Source of the DNA: Wenyingzhuangia sp. 2_MG-2023
Lineage (GTDB): Bacteria; Bacteroidota; Bacteroidia; Flavobacteriales; Flavobacteriaceae
Assembly (NCBI RefSeq): GCF_030548295.1
Contig: NZ_JAUOSB010000004.1
Coordinates: 124,001-188,000 of the forward strand
Direction: 5' to 3'
Length of the DNA: 64,000 nucleotides
Within the stretch, counting starts at the first letter, position 1. Each line of letters opens with the position of its first letter. Positions 35,518 to 44,765 of this stretch are shown piece after piece. The position numbers were made by a program, and so were the translations under genes. The notes beneath the pieces were generated by a model. It had not been told where the DNA came from and made no database searches. It was given only the letters and a program-made list of their open reading frames with translations.

Positions 35518-37032
35518 ATGACATTGCCAATAATAAACTCTATTATTTCCTGGTTTTTAAAAAAACGAAAACATCAGATAGAATTGTTCTTAAAATATCC
35601 TGTGGAAGTTCAAAACGAACAGTTAATCAAACTTTTAACTGCTGCAAAAAAAACAAGCTACGGAAAGAAACATCATTTTAAAAAAATAAAAAACTACCAA
35701 GATTTCAAAACTCGAGTTCCATTGGTAAATTATGAAGCATTGAGTCCGTATATAGAAAAACAAAGAACAACCAACAAAAGTGTTCTTTGGGACAACAAAA
35801 TAAAGTGGTATGCCAAATCTAGTGGTACCACAAACGCAAAAAGTAAGTTTATTCCCGTAAGTGAAGATGCCATAAAACTATGCCATTTTAAGGGTGGAAA
35901 AGACATGCTTACTTTGTTTTGCAACAACAATGAAGATGCAAAATTATTCACGGGTAAAAACTTACGTTTAGGAGGCAGTAGTGCTGTATATGAGGACAAT
36001 GATGCTTATTTTGGTGATTTATCTGCTATTATTATAGAGAATTTACCTTTGTGGGCAGATATGAGTAGTGCTCCCAAACAAGAAACTGCATTGATGTCTG
36101 AATGGGAGTCTAAAATGGATGCAATTATCAAAGAAACCGTTGGTGAAAACATTACAAGTTTGGCAGGTGTTCCTTCCTGGATGTTGGTTTTATTAGAAAG
36201 AGTTCTGCTACATACTGGCAAAAAAAACATCTTAGAAGTATGGCCTAATTTAGAGGTCTATTTTCATGGAGGAGTCAATTTTTCACCTTACAAAGAGCAG
36301 TACAAAAAATTAATCCCTTCTGATAAATTTAAGTATTACGAAACCTACAATGCTTCTGAAGGATTTTTTGCTATCCAAGATCAGAACCACTCTAGTGATT
36401 TATTACTTATGCTTGATTATGGTATTTTCTACGAATTTATTCCGATGGACGAATACCGAAGTGTACACTCCAAAACAATTTCTTTGTCTGAGGTTGAAAT
36501 TGATAAAAACTACGCTCTAGTAATTACAACCAATGCAGGATTGTGGAGATACATTATTGGTGATACTATTAAATTTACCTCTCTAAAACCACATCGAATT
36601 AGGATTACAGGAAGAACCAAACACTTTATCAATGCATTTGGTGAAGAATTGATTATTGAAAACGCAGAAGAAGCTTTAAAACATGCTTGTGCCAAAACTC
36701 AAGCACAAATAAAAGATTACACCGCAGCACCTGTTTTTATGCAAGAGAATAACAAAGCAAGACATGAATGGTTGATTGAATTTGACACTTCTCCAAATTC
36801 AATAGAGATTTTTAGCACCGAACTAGACAATGCTTTGAAAAAAATAAATTCAGATTACGAAGCAAAGCGCTATAAGGACATGACTTTGATCAAACCTCTT
36901 ATTACTATTGCTCAAAAAGATTTATTCCACGATTGGTTGAAAAGCAAAAACAAATTAGGAGGTCAACACAAAGTACCAAGATTGTTTAACGATCGAACTT
37001 TTATAGACGAAATAGGTAAATTTAAACACTAA
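35518..37032 (+). CDS. GH3 auxin-responsive promoter family acyl-adenylating enzyme
   Basis: The 504-residue protein belongs to the bacterial branch of the GH3 family (plant acyl-acid amido synthetases). The adenylation motifs AKSSGTTNAKSKFIP (P-loop-like), YETYNASEGFFAIQD and GLWRYIIGDTIKF are present. The expected reaction is ATP-dependent activation of a carboxylic acid and coupling to an amine. The bacterial substrate is unknown. It converges with the fused acyltransferase gene, with a 4-base overlap of the two 3' ends; both act on acyl groups, but common function is only a guess. Confidence 0.9.
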   Translation: MTLPIINSIISWFLKKRKHQIELFLKYPVEVQNEQLIKLLTAAKKTSYGKKHHFKKIKNYQDFKTRVPLVNYEALSPYIEKQRTTNKSVLWDNKIKWYAKSSGTTNAKSKFIPVSEDAIKLCHFKGGKDMLTLFCNNNEDAKLFTGKNLRLGGSSAVYEDNDAYFGDLSAIIIENLPLWADMSSAPKQETALMSEWESKMDAIIKETVGENITSLAGVPSWMLVLLERVLLHTGKKNILEVWPNLEVYFHGGVNFSPYKEQYKKLIPSDKFKYYETYNASEGFFAIQDQNHSSDLLLMLDYGIFYEFIPMDEYRSVHSKTISLSEVEIDKNYALVITTNAGLWRYIIGDTIKFTSLKPHRIRITGRTKHFINAFGEELIIENAEEALKHACAKTQAQIKDYTAAPVFMQENNKARHEWLIEFDTSPNSIEIFSTELDNALKKINSDYEAKRYKDMTLIKPLITIAQKDLFHDWLKSKNKLGGQHKVPRLFNDRTFIDEIGKFKH

Positions 37033-38804
37033 TTCTCTATAGTCACATCTTTCAAGATTGGCTCAATAGTACTTCTAGGAATGTCACTAATTCTCATAAA
37101 AATCAATGCATCAATAGCATCGTTAAAATCATGATCAACATTGTAAGCAACAAACTTTGCATTTTGTTTTATGTATTGTTTGATCAACACAGGCAATCGC
37201 AATTTATCACCTTCTACTTCTTTGATAATAGCATCTAATTTTTTCACTTCAGGCCCTACAAAACTTTCCATGTACCGTTTTTCACTTACTGTTAAATCAA
37301 CTTTAAATGGATTTTTAGAGGTAACATAAGGTGTAATATCAGCGTTACTGTAGTAATTTTCCAAGAAACTCATCATTAAGGATTTTGAATAATTGGTAAA
37401 CAAATTACTTATTGTAGCTCCTCCCATTAAGTATTCATATTGTGGATATTTAATAGTAACCGCAGCAATTCCTCTCCACAACAAGAAAAGAGGCATCGGT
37501 TTTTGTTGGTATTCAGGAACAATAAATGCTCTTCCCATTTCTATAGTCTTGGGTAATTTCTCATCCATCTCTTTTGAAAAATTAAAAAAGGTAGAAACAT
37601 AAAAACTCTTAAAACCATTGCGTTTAAAAATCTCTTCTCCCAATCCCATTCTATAAGCCCCTACAAATCTTTCTTCCTCCGTATTCCAAAGAATCAAATG
37701 GTGGTAATAACTGTCAAACTTATCCGTATCAGACTTTTTATTGGTTCCCTCTCCAATCAACCTAAATGTAATTTCTCTAAGCCTTCCTATTTCTTGCATC
37801 AGATTAGGAATGTTATCTGCTTTTGTTAAAAAAACCTCGTATTCATTAGAAACAAACAAACGTTTTTTAAGCGTGCGAATACCTTCTATTTCATTACAAA
37901 TATCCTGGTGATTTTTTGGTGAGGCAATTTCTTTAGCTTTCTTTTTTAAATGTGTTCTATACTCATTGATTTGTTTTCTTTTCCTCAAAAAAGATTTAGA
38001 CAGTAAATACGTTTTTTCTCTCAAGAAATTCTTTAAAACTTCTAAATCATCAATGGCTTTGATTTCCTTTGGTTTGATTGGAGTACCAATTTTCACATGA
38101 ATGATTTGCTTACGCTTATTACCTAGCTCTGAAGGTAATTTTAGGGTTCTAAGCACTCCACTTATACTTGACAATCTATAAAACCAAGGACTATTTTTTG
38201 CATGAAAATAAATAGGAAGTACAGGAACGTTGGCTTTTTTAATCAATTTGATAGCTCCATCTTCCCACTTACTATCTACATAAATATTTTTTTCTTTCAA
38301 AGTAGAAACTTCTCCAGCAGGAAATATCCCCAAAGGGTTTCCTTGCTCCAAATGCTTTAAAGCAGCAATCAGTCCTTTTACACTAGACTTTTGATCTTTT
38401 CTATCTTCAAAAGGATTGACAGGCATTATATGAGAACTTATAGGCTCAAGCTTTTGTAATAAAAAATTTGCGATAATTTTATAGTCATCCCTAACGCTTA
38501 ATAAAATCCTAAGCAAAATAGCACCGTCAATTCCCCCTAACGGATGATTTGAAATGGTGATAAAAGCATCACCTCTAGGTATTTTCTCTAAATCAGATTC
38601 TGAAACATGAAAATTGATATCATATTCATCTAATAGACTATTCAAAAAATGCAAAGCAGTTTTGTTTTTATGTCTATCATACACCTTATTCACTTTGTTT
38701 AGTTGTGTTAAGAACATAATAAGTCTACCCACTAAATTTCCAAGTAAAGGAACTTTATCTAATTTTAACAGAACTTCAAAATCTTTTGCATTTACTAACG
38801 ACAT
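37029..38804 (-). CDS. Fused PlsC-type O-acyltransferase and GNAT-type N-acyltransferase (OlsF/GlsF-like aminolipid synthase)
   Basis: The protein has 591 residues from the ATG at 38804 (a longer frame begins with TTG). The N-terminal half (about 60-270) is a lysophospholipid acyltransferase with NHPLGGIDGA (H-x4-D) and FPAGEVST. The C-terminal half (about 320-530) resembles hemolysin/OlsB-type N-acyltransferases (LREITFRLIGEG, VGAYRMGLG, IEMGRAFIVPEYQ). Such fusions make ornithine or glycine lipids in one polypeptide: the GNAT half attaches a 3-hydroxyacyl chain to the amino acid, and the PlsC half esterifies the hydroxyl. Which amino acid is used is not visible. It is downstream of gldN but separated by a terminator. 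Confidence 0.82.
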   Translation of the reverse strand: MSLVNAKDFEVLLKLDKVPLLGNLVGRLIMFLTQLNKVNKVYDRHKNKTALHFLNSLLDEYDINFHVSESDLEKIPRGDAFITISNHPLGGIDGAILLRILLSVRDDYKIIANFLLQKLEPISSHIMPVNPFEDRKDQKSSVKGLIAALKHLEQGNPLGIFPAGEVSTLKEKNIYVDSKWEDGAIKLIKKANVPVLPIYFHAKNSPWFYRLSSISGVLRTLKLPSELGNKRKQIIHVKIGTPIKPKEIKAIDDLEVLKNFLREKTYLLSKSFLRKRKQINEYRTHLKKKAKEIASPKNHQDICNEIEGIRTLKKRLFVSNEYEVFLTKADNIPNLMQEIGRLREITFRLIGEGTNKKSDTDKFDSYYHHLILWNTEEERFVGAYRMGLGEEIFKRNGFKSFYVSTFFNFSKEMDEKLPKTIEMGRAFIVPEYQQKPMPLFLLWRGIAAVTIKYPQYEYLMGGATISNLFTNYSKSLMMSFLENYYSNADITPYVTSKNPFKVDLTVSEKRYMESFVGPEVKKLDAIIKEVEGDKLRLPVLIKQYIKQNAKFVAYNVDHDFNDAIDALIFMRISDIPRSTIEPILKDVTIEN

Positions 38805-38836
38805 ATTCAAACAATTAATTCATAGCTTACAAGAAT

Positions 38837-38872
38837 AAAAAAAAACTTCCAGTATTACTGAAAGTTTTTTTT
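38837..38872 (-). terminator. Terminator of the gldKLMN operon
   Basis: On the minus-strand RNA, AAACTTTCAGT pairs with ACTGGAAGTTT (one U-G) around a 3-base loop and is followed by a run of U. It lies 24-60 bases past the gldN stop. Confidence 0.85.
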
Positions 38873-38896
38873 ATGTATTCATTAAGAAATTGTAAT

Positions 38897-39793
38897 CTAA
38901 TAGGTCCACATATCAGATTCTAAGTCTCTTATTTCGTTTTTAATATCTTCAGCTTTTCTTAATTGTAATAAAGATTTTGGTTCATATTCACTTATGCTTC
39001 TATTTCCAAACATGTTTTCTTCTTTGATAATTACAGAAGAAAAATCTCTTGTATTCAAAATATAATCATACGAAGCGCTTTGTGCAGCAAAACCAGTTTT
39101 GATTGGATAAGTGTTGTGTAAAACTTCTCTTGCATTTGGATAAAACACCCAAAACAAAGGATAAATTGCATCATCTATGATATCATCTCTACCGATTGTT
39201 TGAACATCGGGAGCCATGGGTGCAATAGCTAACAAACGATAGGTCATTTGTCCTGACAATTTATTGAAGTACCAAATACCTTTTACCTGATAAGATTGTA
39301 TATCTTGAGGAGTGATGAAGTTCTTATCAACATATTCACTAATGTCTGTTTCTCCTTCATTTAGTAAATCATACCCATAACTTGCAGTATCAACACGTAC
39401 TAATTTCTTTTCTATTTCAGAAAGAGGTAATTTATTTACAAATTGAGAATCTTCATAGATTTCAGTAATTTCTCCATTTCTAATGTTATTCAACAAATTT
39501 GAAAATAAAGACTTGCTACCTAATTGATCATCATTTACAGGATAATACAATCTAAAGTTTTTCTTTTGGTACAAATCAATAGTTTCCCAAACAACTTTAG
39601 ACCATAAAATATCTCTTTCATCCACATATGCATATGGTAAAGGTTTGTCATTATCTACACGAATTCGCTCTTCTGACTTTACACCAATCTGTGATGCTTT
39701 TGTAGCATTCAACAAACCAAAGTTAGTTTGCGAAAAACTTATGGTCGTAACTATTAAAAATAAAAACGTACTAAATACTCTATAATTCTTCAT
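38897..39793 (-). CDS. gldN: GldN, type IX secretion/gliding motility protein
   Basis: This 298-residue periplasmic protein has a signal peptide (MKNYRVFSTFLFLIVTTISFS). The GldN domain is seen in RILWSKVVWETIDLYQKKN-like block (DERDILWSKVVWETIDL), FRLYYPVNDDQLGSKSLFS and VFYPNAREVLHNTYP. It forms a ring with GldK under the outer membrane, coupling the GldLM motor to the secretion pore. It is the last gene of the operon, 7 bases after gldM, and has its own terminator after it. Confidence 0.96.
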   Translation of the reverse strand: MKNYRVFSTFLFLIVTTISFSQTNFGLLNATKASQIGVKSEERIRVDNDKPLPYAYVDERDILWSKVVWETIDLYQKKNFRLYYPVNDDQLGSKSLFSNLLNNIRNGEITEIYEDSQFVNKLPLSEIEKKLVRVDTASYGYDLLNEGETDISEYVDKNFITPQDIQSYQVKGIWYFNKLSGQMTYRLLAIAPMAPDVQTIGRDDIIDDAIYPLFWVFYPNAREVLHNTYPIKTGFAAQSASYDYILNTRDFSSVIIKEENMFGNRSISEYEPKSLLQLRKAEDIKNEIRDLESDMWTY

Positions 39794-39800
39794 TTCAATA

Positions 39801-41360
39801 TTAATTAGAAATTTCTACACTAATAGGTAACACTTCTTTCAGCTTATAAGATGAGTTACCAACAATTGCTGCTCTAATTCCAAAGATAGTAACTATATCA
39901 CCTCTCTTGGCAGATTCTATAGCTTTTTGAGCTTGAGAATTCATTCTACCTCCATTAACGATAACTGTTGTTTTTCCAGGAACTTTTACTTTAAAACTTT
40001 GTACTCTTAAGGTCAAGTCAAAAACAAAATCTGGTAATCCAGCACCTACAGATGACTTAGCCAAACTTGTTTTAGGCATTTTAATACTACCATATTCTCC
40101 TCTAATACTAGCCATAGCCTGAGGAATGTCTTTAATCCTAAAGGTAACAGGGTCAGATTTAACTTGTTCTCCACTATCTGCCGTACCTACAACATTTATG
40201 GTTACCGTTTTACCTGTTCCAGGTTTTAATATATAATTAGTACCACTTTTTTGTGACAAACCAGGAGCACTTGCTTTTACTTTTGTTGGGCTAATACCAG
40301 GAATTGTAACTGTAATAGGATTTTCTAATCCTCTATACACTACATTCATTTTATCAGCAGATACAATTGCTTGGTTAGAAGCAGCAACTACAGAATAGTT
40401 ACTTTCAATTGGCACTAAAATTTCTTTTCCATTTTCTTTAAAAACAAATTCTCCAACAATAGGTCTATCTCCTACATTTCCCGCTCGAAAGCTGTAACTT
40501 ACCATTCCTCCTTTAAAGTTTTTATTTAAATCAATGTTACTTCCATTAATTTTTACTTTATGTGGCACTTTGGTATCATCCTTACTTGCTAAAAAAACTT
40601 CTGCTTTAACCTCACTACCAGGACTGTACGTGCTTTTATCCAACCTTACAAAAGCCTTCAACTGTGTTGCAGACGAAGCTTCTTTTAATCTTCCAGATAA
40701 TGCTGCTGTTAATGATTCATTTTCAATATTCAACACTGCATTTTCCATACTAGACAAAATAGCAATGGTTCCAATAGTAGGAATTCCTTTGAAATTGTAA
40801 TCTAACCAAGGTTTTTTTGGACCTTCTTTAGACGCTACTGGTGATGTATCAAAACTTGCATTTAGTTGATTTACAATGGCACTATTACCACCAACCAACT
40901 TTGTCATTTGATTTTTATATTCGTCTACAGCTGCTACAAATTTATCACCTGCTGGTTTGTTACCTTCACCACCAAACAAAAATTCATCCATCAAATCACC
41001 TTTTCCCATTTCAGAGGCTGGTAATTTACCAGTTTCTGGTTCAATAGGATTTGCTTCCTTTATCACATTTTTTAAAATTTCAATTTCAGAAATAAATTTC
41101 TGAGTAACTTCTTCAACTTGTTTTGCAGTTTTATATGTTTTTTCATATTGAGCTGGATTTTCAACACTCATTCTCTGAAGATCCGCTAAAGTAGCTTTGT
41201 TTTTCTCTACTCCTTGTTCTATTGCATCTTCAGATCTTTCGTACATCTTTCCGAATGCCTCCATAACCTCTACTGATACCTGCATTGCCAAAAGGGCTAA
41301 TAATACAAGATACATCAGGTTAATCATTTTCTGCCTAGGGCTTAATTTTCCTCCTGCCAT
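39801..41360 (-). CDS. gldM: GldM, type IX secretion motor shaft
   Basis: The 519-residue inner-membrane protein starts MAGGKLSPRQKMINLMY, followed by its single membrane helix (about 15-36). The long periplasmic part is the four-domain shaft that crosses to GldKN. With GldL it forms the proton-driven rotary motor of the T9SS and gliding. Length matches the family. Spacing is 38 bases after gldL and 7 before gldN. Confidence 0.97.
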   Translation of the reverse strand: MAGGKLSPRQKMINLMYLVLLALLAMQVSVEVMEAFGKMYERSEDAIEQGVEKNKATLADLQRMSVENPAQYEKTYKTAKQVEEVTQKFISEIEILKNVIKEANPIEPETGKLPASEMGKGDLMDEFLFGGEGNKPAGDKFVAAVDEYKNQMTKLVGGNSAIVNQLNASFDTSPVASKEGPKKPWLDYNFKGIPTIGTIAILSSMENAVLNIENESLTAALSGRLKEASSATQLKAFVRLDKSTYSPGSEVKAEVFLASKDDTKVPHKVKINGSNIDLNKNFKGGMVSYSFRAGNVGDRPIVGEFVFKENGKEILVPIESNYSVVAASNQAIVSADKMNVVYRGLENPITVTIPGISPTKVKASAPGLSQKSGTNYILKPGTGKTVTINVVGTADSGEQVKSDPVTFRIKDIPQAMASIRGEYGSIKMPKTSLAKSSVGAGLPDFVFDLTLRVQSFKVKVPGKTTVIVNGGRMNSQAQKAIESAKRGDIVTIFGIRAAIVGNSSYKLKEVLPISVEISN

Positions 41361-41398
41361 AAAATATAATTTTTAAAATTCTTAATTATAACAGTTCT

Positions 41399-42067
41399 TT
41401 ATTTTGATCCCATTGCAGACAACATACCACCATAAACAGTATTCAATGAAGAAATATTTTTTGAAAGTGCATCCATTTGCTTTGTCAACTCTTCAGATTT
41501 TTGAGACACAGAATTCACCAATTTAGATTGATTTTCTAGCACTTCCATTTGAGACTTCTGTACTTTAGTCATACTCTCTTCTTGTGTTGAATACATCGCA
41601 TTTATTTTTTCTAAATGGTTTGCAGCAGAAGTAATCTCTTTGTTGTATTTAGTTGTATCCGCAACAGCTCCTGAACTATCTCCAATTTGCTTAGCAGCAG
41701 CAGAAAGGTTATTCATACTTGTTGTTAACTTATTAACGACACCTGCATCTAGCTTAGCAGCAGCTAACATATCGTCAATTTTTTTAGTTAAGATACCTTC
41801 AGGTGTTTCTTTCTCTTTTTCTTTTTTCATAGACTTGCTTCCTCCAGCTAACTCAGGATATACTAAAGACCAGTCTAATTCATCTTGTGGTAATGGTTCA
41901 AATGCAGATATAACGAAAATAAAGGCTTCAGTACCCAATCCTAAGACCAACATTTCTGATGATCCTTCCCAGTGCATTAACTTAAACAAAGCCCCTACAA
42001 TTACTACAGCCCCTCCAATACCATAGGCCATTGCCATAAATTTCTTAAATCCTTTTGAATGTAACAT
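41399..42067 (-). CDS. gldL: GldL, type IX secretion motor stator
   Basis: The 222-residue inner-membrane protein has two membrane helices near the N-terminus (about 9-29 and 36-55), with the polar HWEGSSE between and in them, then a cytoplasmic coiled-coil-rich tail. GldL forms a pentamer around the GldM dimer and converts proton flow to rotation; glutamates in the helices are needed. The order and spacing within gldKLMN are standard. Confidence 0.97.
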   Translation of the reverse strand: MLHSKGFKKFMAMAYGIGGAVVIVGALFKLMHWEGSSEMLVLGLGTEAFIFVISAFEPLPQDELDWSLVYPELAGGSKSMKKEKEKETPEGILTKKIDDMLAAAKLDAGVVNKLTTSMNNLSAAAKQIGDSSGAVADTTKYNKEITSAANHLEKINAMYSTQEESMTKVQKSQMEVLENQSKLVNSVSQKSEELTKQMDALSKNISSLNTVYGGMLSAMGSK

Positions 42068-42107
42068 AGCTAATAAATTTTTATTCTTAAATTGTTTTGT
42101 TTAGTTT

Positions 42108-43481
42108 CTAGTTTTCTGCTCTAATGTCTCCTAAGTAATCTTGTACAGTTCTAAAACCAATGTAACTTTTAGAAGAGTCAGCATATTCGTAATCTTGCGT
42201 ACTTACTTCTAAAAAGTAAGCAATATCTTTCCAAGAACCACCTCTTATGATTTTTCTTTTATTTGCAGGGTCATCTACATTTACATTTAAAGATGACGTA
42301 ACGTAAGTACTTGTTATATTGTATGCATTTGATGTCCATTCAGAAACATTTCCTGCCATGTTATACAATCCATAATCATTTGATGGAAAAGACTTAGACT
42401 CAACGGTATAAATAAAACCATCTGCACCAAAGTCATTTCTTTTTGGTTTGAAATTCGCTAAATAATATCCAGCTTTATCAGTAACATAAGGACCTCCCCA
42501 TGGATATTTCCCATTTTCAATTCCTCCTCTTGCTGCAAACTCCCACTCTGCCTCTGTTGGCAATCTAAATTCTGGTGCTTGTATTCCTGATTGAGAAGAT
42601 CTTAAATAATCGTTTTTCTTTTTAGTTCTCCAATTACAAAAAGCTTTTGCTTGATTCCAACTTACCCCTACAACAGGATATTTTTCAAAAGCAGAATGCC
42701 AAAAGTAATTGCTTACCATTACATCATTATGAGAATACTCAAAGTCTTTTGCCCACACAGTAGTATCTGGGTAAACATTGATATCTACAGCATCATTAAT
42801 TTTTTTCTTTCCATCGACAAGATCTAAATTACTCTTGTGACTAGATAAATAAGAATACTTTAAAAATTCTACGTCAAAAACTCTTTTTTCACCAACATCT
42901 TCACTAGGCAAATACATCTGATCCATTACCTCTGCATACGCTTCATCAGGATATTCATTGATGTCCCAAATGATAGGCACATCCCAATTTAATGGGGAAG
43001 TTCCTAAATGATTTCTACTTAAAGAACCATAGGTATTCAACATGTACTTTTGATACGGTGTAATTTTATCTGAATCTACATCGATACTTAAATCCAAATA
43101 TTTATAGTCAGCGATTGAACCTTGTCTACTTTCACCCTCTATAGAAGTTGATGTTTCTGCAAACATTGCCAATTCTGTTCTTACAATAGAATCTCTAACC
43201 CAATAAACAAATTCTTTGTATTCACTGTTTGTTATTTCGGTGTCATCCATAAAAAATTCTTTTACTGATACACTTTTAGGAGACATTTTAAATGCTTCCC
43301 ATCTGTTTTCTTCAGTCTTCCCCATAGTAAAAGTACCACCAGGAATTAAAACCATACCAAAAGGTCTCTCTGCAAACCAAGATTCAGACTTAGCCCCTAC
43401 AAGTTCACCTCTATCACTAAATAATTTACCACAACTTACTAATGATGTTGCTATTAAGGATAAGAAAAGTATTTTCTTCAT
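42108..43481 (-). CDS. gldK: GldK, type IX secretion outer-membrane ring lipoprotein
   Basis: The 457-residue lipoprotein has lipobox SLVSC (Cys17). It has the formylglycine-generating-enzyme fold (FGMVLIPGGTFTMGKTEE, then RLPTEAEWEFAARGG, GNVSEWTSNAY and IRGGSWKDIAY), but the Cys residues used by true FGE at the end are absent, so it is structural. With GldN it makes the periplasmic ring of the T9SS. It is the first gene of the operon. On the minus strand TAAGTTTG (43581-43574) is a possible -7 box, though its nearest TTG is only 14 bases away. Confidence 0.96.
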   Translation of the reverse strand: MKKILFLSLIATSLVSCGKLFSDRGELVGAKSESWFAERPFGMVLIPGGTFTMGKTEENRWEAFKMSPKSVSVKEFFMDDTEITNSEYKEFVYWVRDSIVRTELAMFAETSTSIEGESRQGSIADYKYLDLSIDVDSDKITPYQKYMLNTYGSLSRNHLGTSPLNWDVPIIWDINEYPDEAYAEVMDQMYLPSEDVGEKRVFDVEFLKYSYLSSHKSNLDLVDGKKKINDAVDINVYPDTTVWAKDFEYSHNDVMVSNYFWHSAFEKYPVVGVSWNQAKAFCNWRTKKKNDYLRSSQSGIQAPEFRLPTEAEWEFAARGGIENGKYPWGGPYVTDKAGYYLANFKPKRNDFGADGFIYTVESKSFPSNDYGLYNMAGNVSEWTSNAYNITSTYVTSSLNVNVDDPANKRKIIRGGSWKDIAYFLEVSTQDYEYADSSKSYIGFRTVQDYLGDIRAEN

Positions 43482-43598
43482 ATTATTTTATTGTTGTATC
43501 TTCTTAACTATAGAATTTGGTGTAAACTTAGAAAAAAAATCTAATTAAGCAATAAAACTATTAGACCATATTTCAAACTTAACCTAATCTTAAGACAA

Positions 43599-44759
43599 TT
43601 AACTTAAATCCATTTTTTTACAAGCATTGAACCACCTATCTGGTATTTTCTGTTCTATTGCATTTAAATAATCCTCGTGTGAACAAGGAATCAACACATG
43701 TCTTTTGTATTTACTCTGCGTATTTACATCTACTTGCATCCACCATCTCAAACTTTTATCACTTTGATAAAAACAAATAACTTCGTTTTCAAAAGGAACT
43801 AAATATTTATAATACGAATCTTTAAATCCGTATGGATAATCATTCGTTCTTAGTGAGAATCCTTCTATAAAGTACCAAATCATTTGAGAAATTAATTTCC
43901 CTGTTTGACCATTTTGATCAAAAATAGGATTGTATTCATAAATCCCAAAAGAGGTTACTTTATCACTAATTCCAGCATATCTTGCTAGGGCACAAATATC
44001 ATCTCCATACAATCCATTTGGATTTGCATTTCCATTACCTGGTGCCTCACTCGCTCTTACAGCCCCAATATCAATTCCAACAATATCAGCATCTCTCATT
44101 ACAGGTTCTGCAATTGTTAAATCTTTCAAAACACCCACTCTATGAGCCTCAAAACTCAACTTTTCTATCAATAAAATCTCTTCTGAAGAGTTGTAATATG
44201 TTTGATATCCTAAATTAGCATAATTGAACAAGTTACAAGGCTCTTCTAAAATTATTTTACTCAAAAAGGAATTTGAACTCAACTCCTCTTCTTCATTTCC
44301 AAAATTGAACTTAGGACTCACAACAGCCAAATTAACCGTTTGATCCAATTGACTGTAGGCTTTGTAATTTGCATAAATCAAATCTTGACCGCCTCCAATT
44401 ATAATTGGCAAAATATCATTTTTCAACAAGAAAGAAACTGTTTCTTTGACAGCATAATAAGTGTCTTTTATTAGATTTCCTGCTTTAATTGTTCCCAAAT
44501 CTGCAATTGAAACTGTCCAATTTCCTGAATGTAGCCTGTACAATTCTTTTCGAATTTCACTTGCTCCAACACCTGTTCCCTCATTATTTATAGATGCTCT
44601 ACTTTCTTGAACATCAAAAATAGCCAACTTAACACCTTCTAACACGGGAAACTCCTGCCCTTCTATGTTTTTAATCAACAGACTCTCAAAAACACTACTT
44701 TCCGAATTGTTTTGTTGCAAAACACTTTCCGAAATTGGAGTGAAAAATTCTTGAATCAT
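43599..44759 (-). CDS. Arginase/formimidoylglutamase-fold protein with degenerate metal site
   Basis: The 386-residue protein has the ureohydrolase layout, but each metal motif is altered. Where active enzymes have GGDHS it reads GGGQDLIYAN; where they have DAHxD it reads VVSPKFNFG; and the SxDxDxxDP motif is VGIDIGAVRASEAPG. Automatic annotation calls such proteins formimidoylglutamase, but most Mn ligands are missing, so it is probably a pseudoenzyme. It lies between gldK (117 bases) and topA (6 bases) on the same strand, so it is likely co-transcribed with topA. No hut genes are near. Its function is unknown. Confidence 0.8.
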   Translation of the reverse strand: MIQEFFTPISESVLQQNNSESSVFESLLIKNIEGQEFPVLEGVKLAIFDVQESRASINNEGTGVGASEIRKELYRLHSGNWTVSIADLGTIKAGNLIKDTYYAVKETVSFLLKNDILPIIIGGGQDLIYANYKAYSQLDQTVNLAVVSPKFNFGNEEEELSSNSFLSKIILEEPCNLFNYANLGYQTYYNSSEEILLIEKLSFEAHRVGVLKDLTIAEPVMRDADIVGIDIGAVRASEAPGNGNANPNGLYGDDICALARYAGISDKVTSFGIYEYNPIFDQNGQTGKLISQMIWYFIEGFSLRTNDYPYGFKDSYYKYLVPFENEVICFYQSDKSLRWWMQVDVNTQSKYKRHVLIPCSHEDYLNAIEQKIPDRWFNACKKMDLS

Positions 44760-44765
44760 ACTCCT

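Noticed and set aside
42108-43481. GldK as a formylglycine-generating enzyme for the sulfatase
   Set aside because: It has the fold but lacks the C-terminal Cys pair (RGGSWKDIAY instead of a Cys-containing motif) and lies in the gldKLMN operon.
43599-44759. Active formimidoylglutamase or arginase of histidine/arginine catabolism
   Set aside because: The metal-binding motifs are degenerate and there are no hut or arginine genes nearby.
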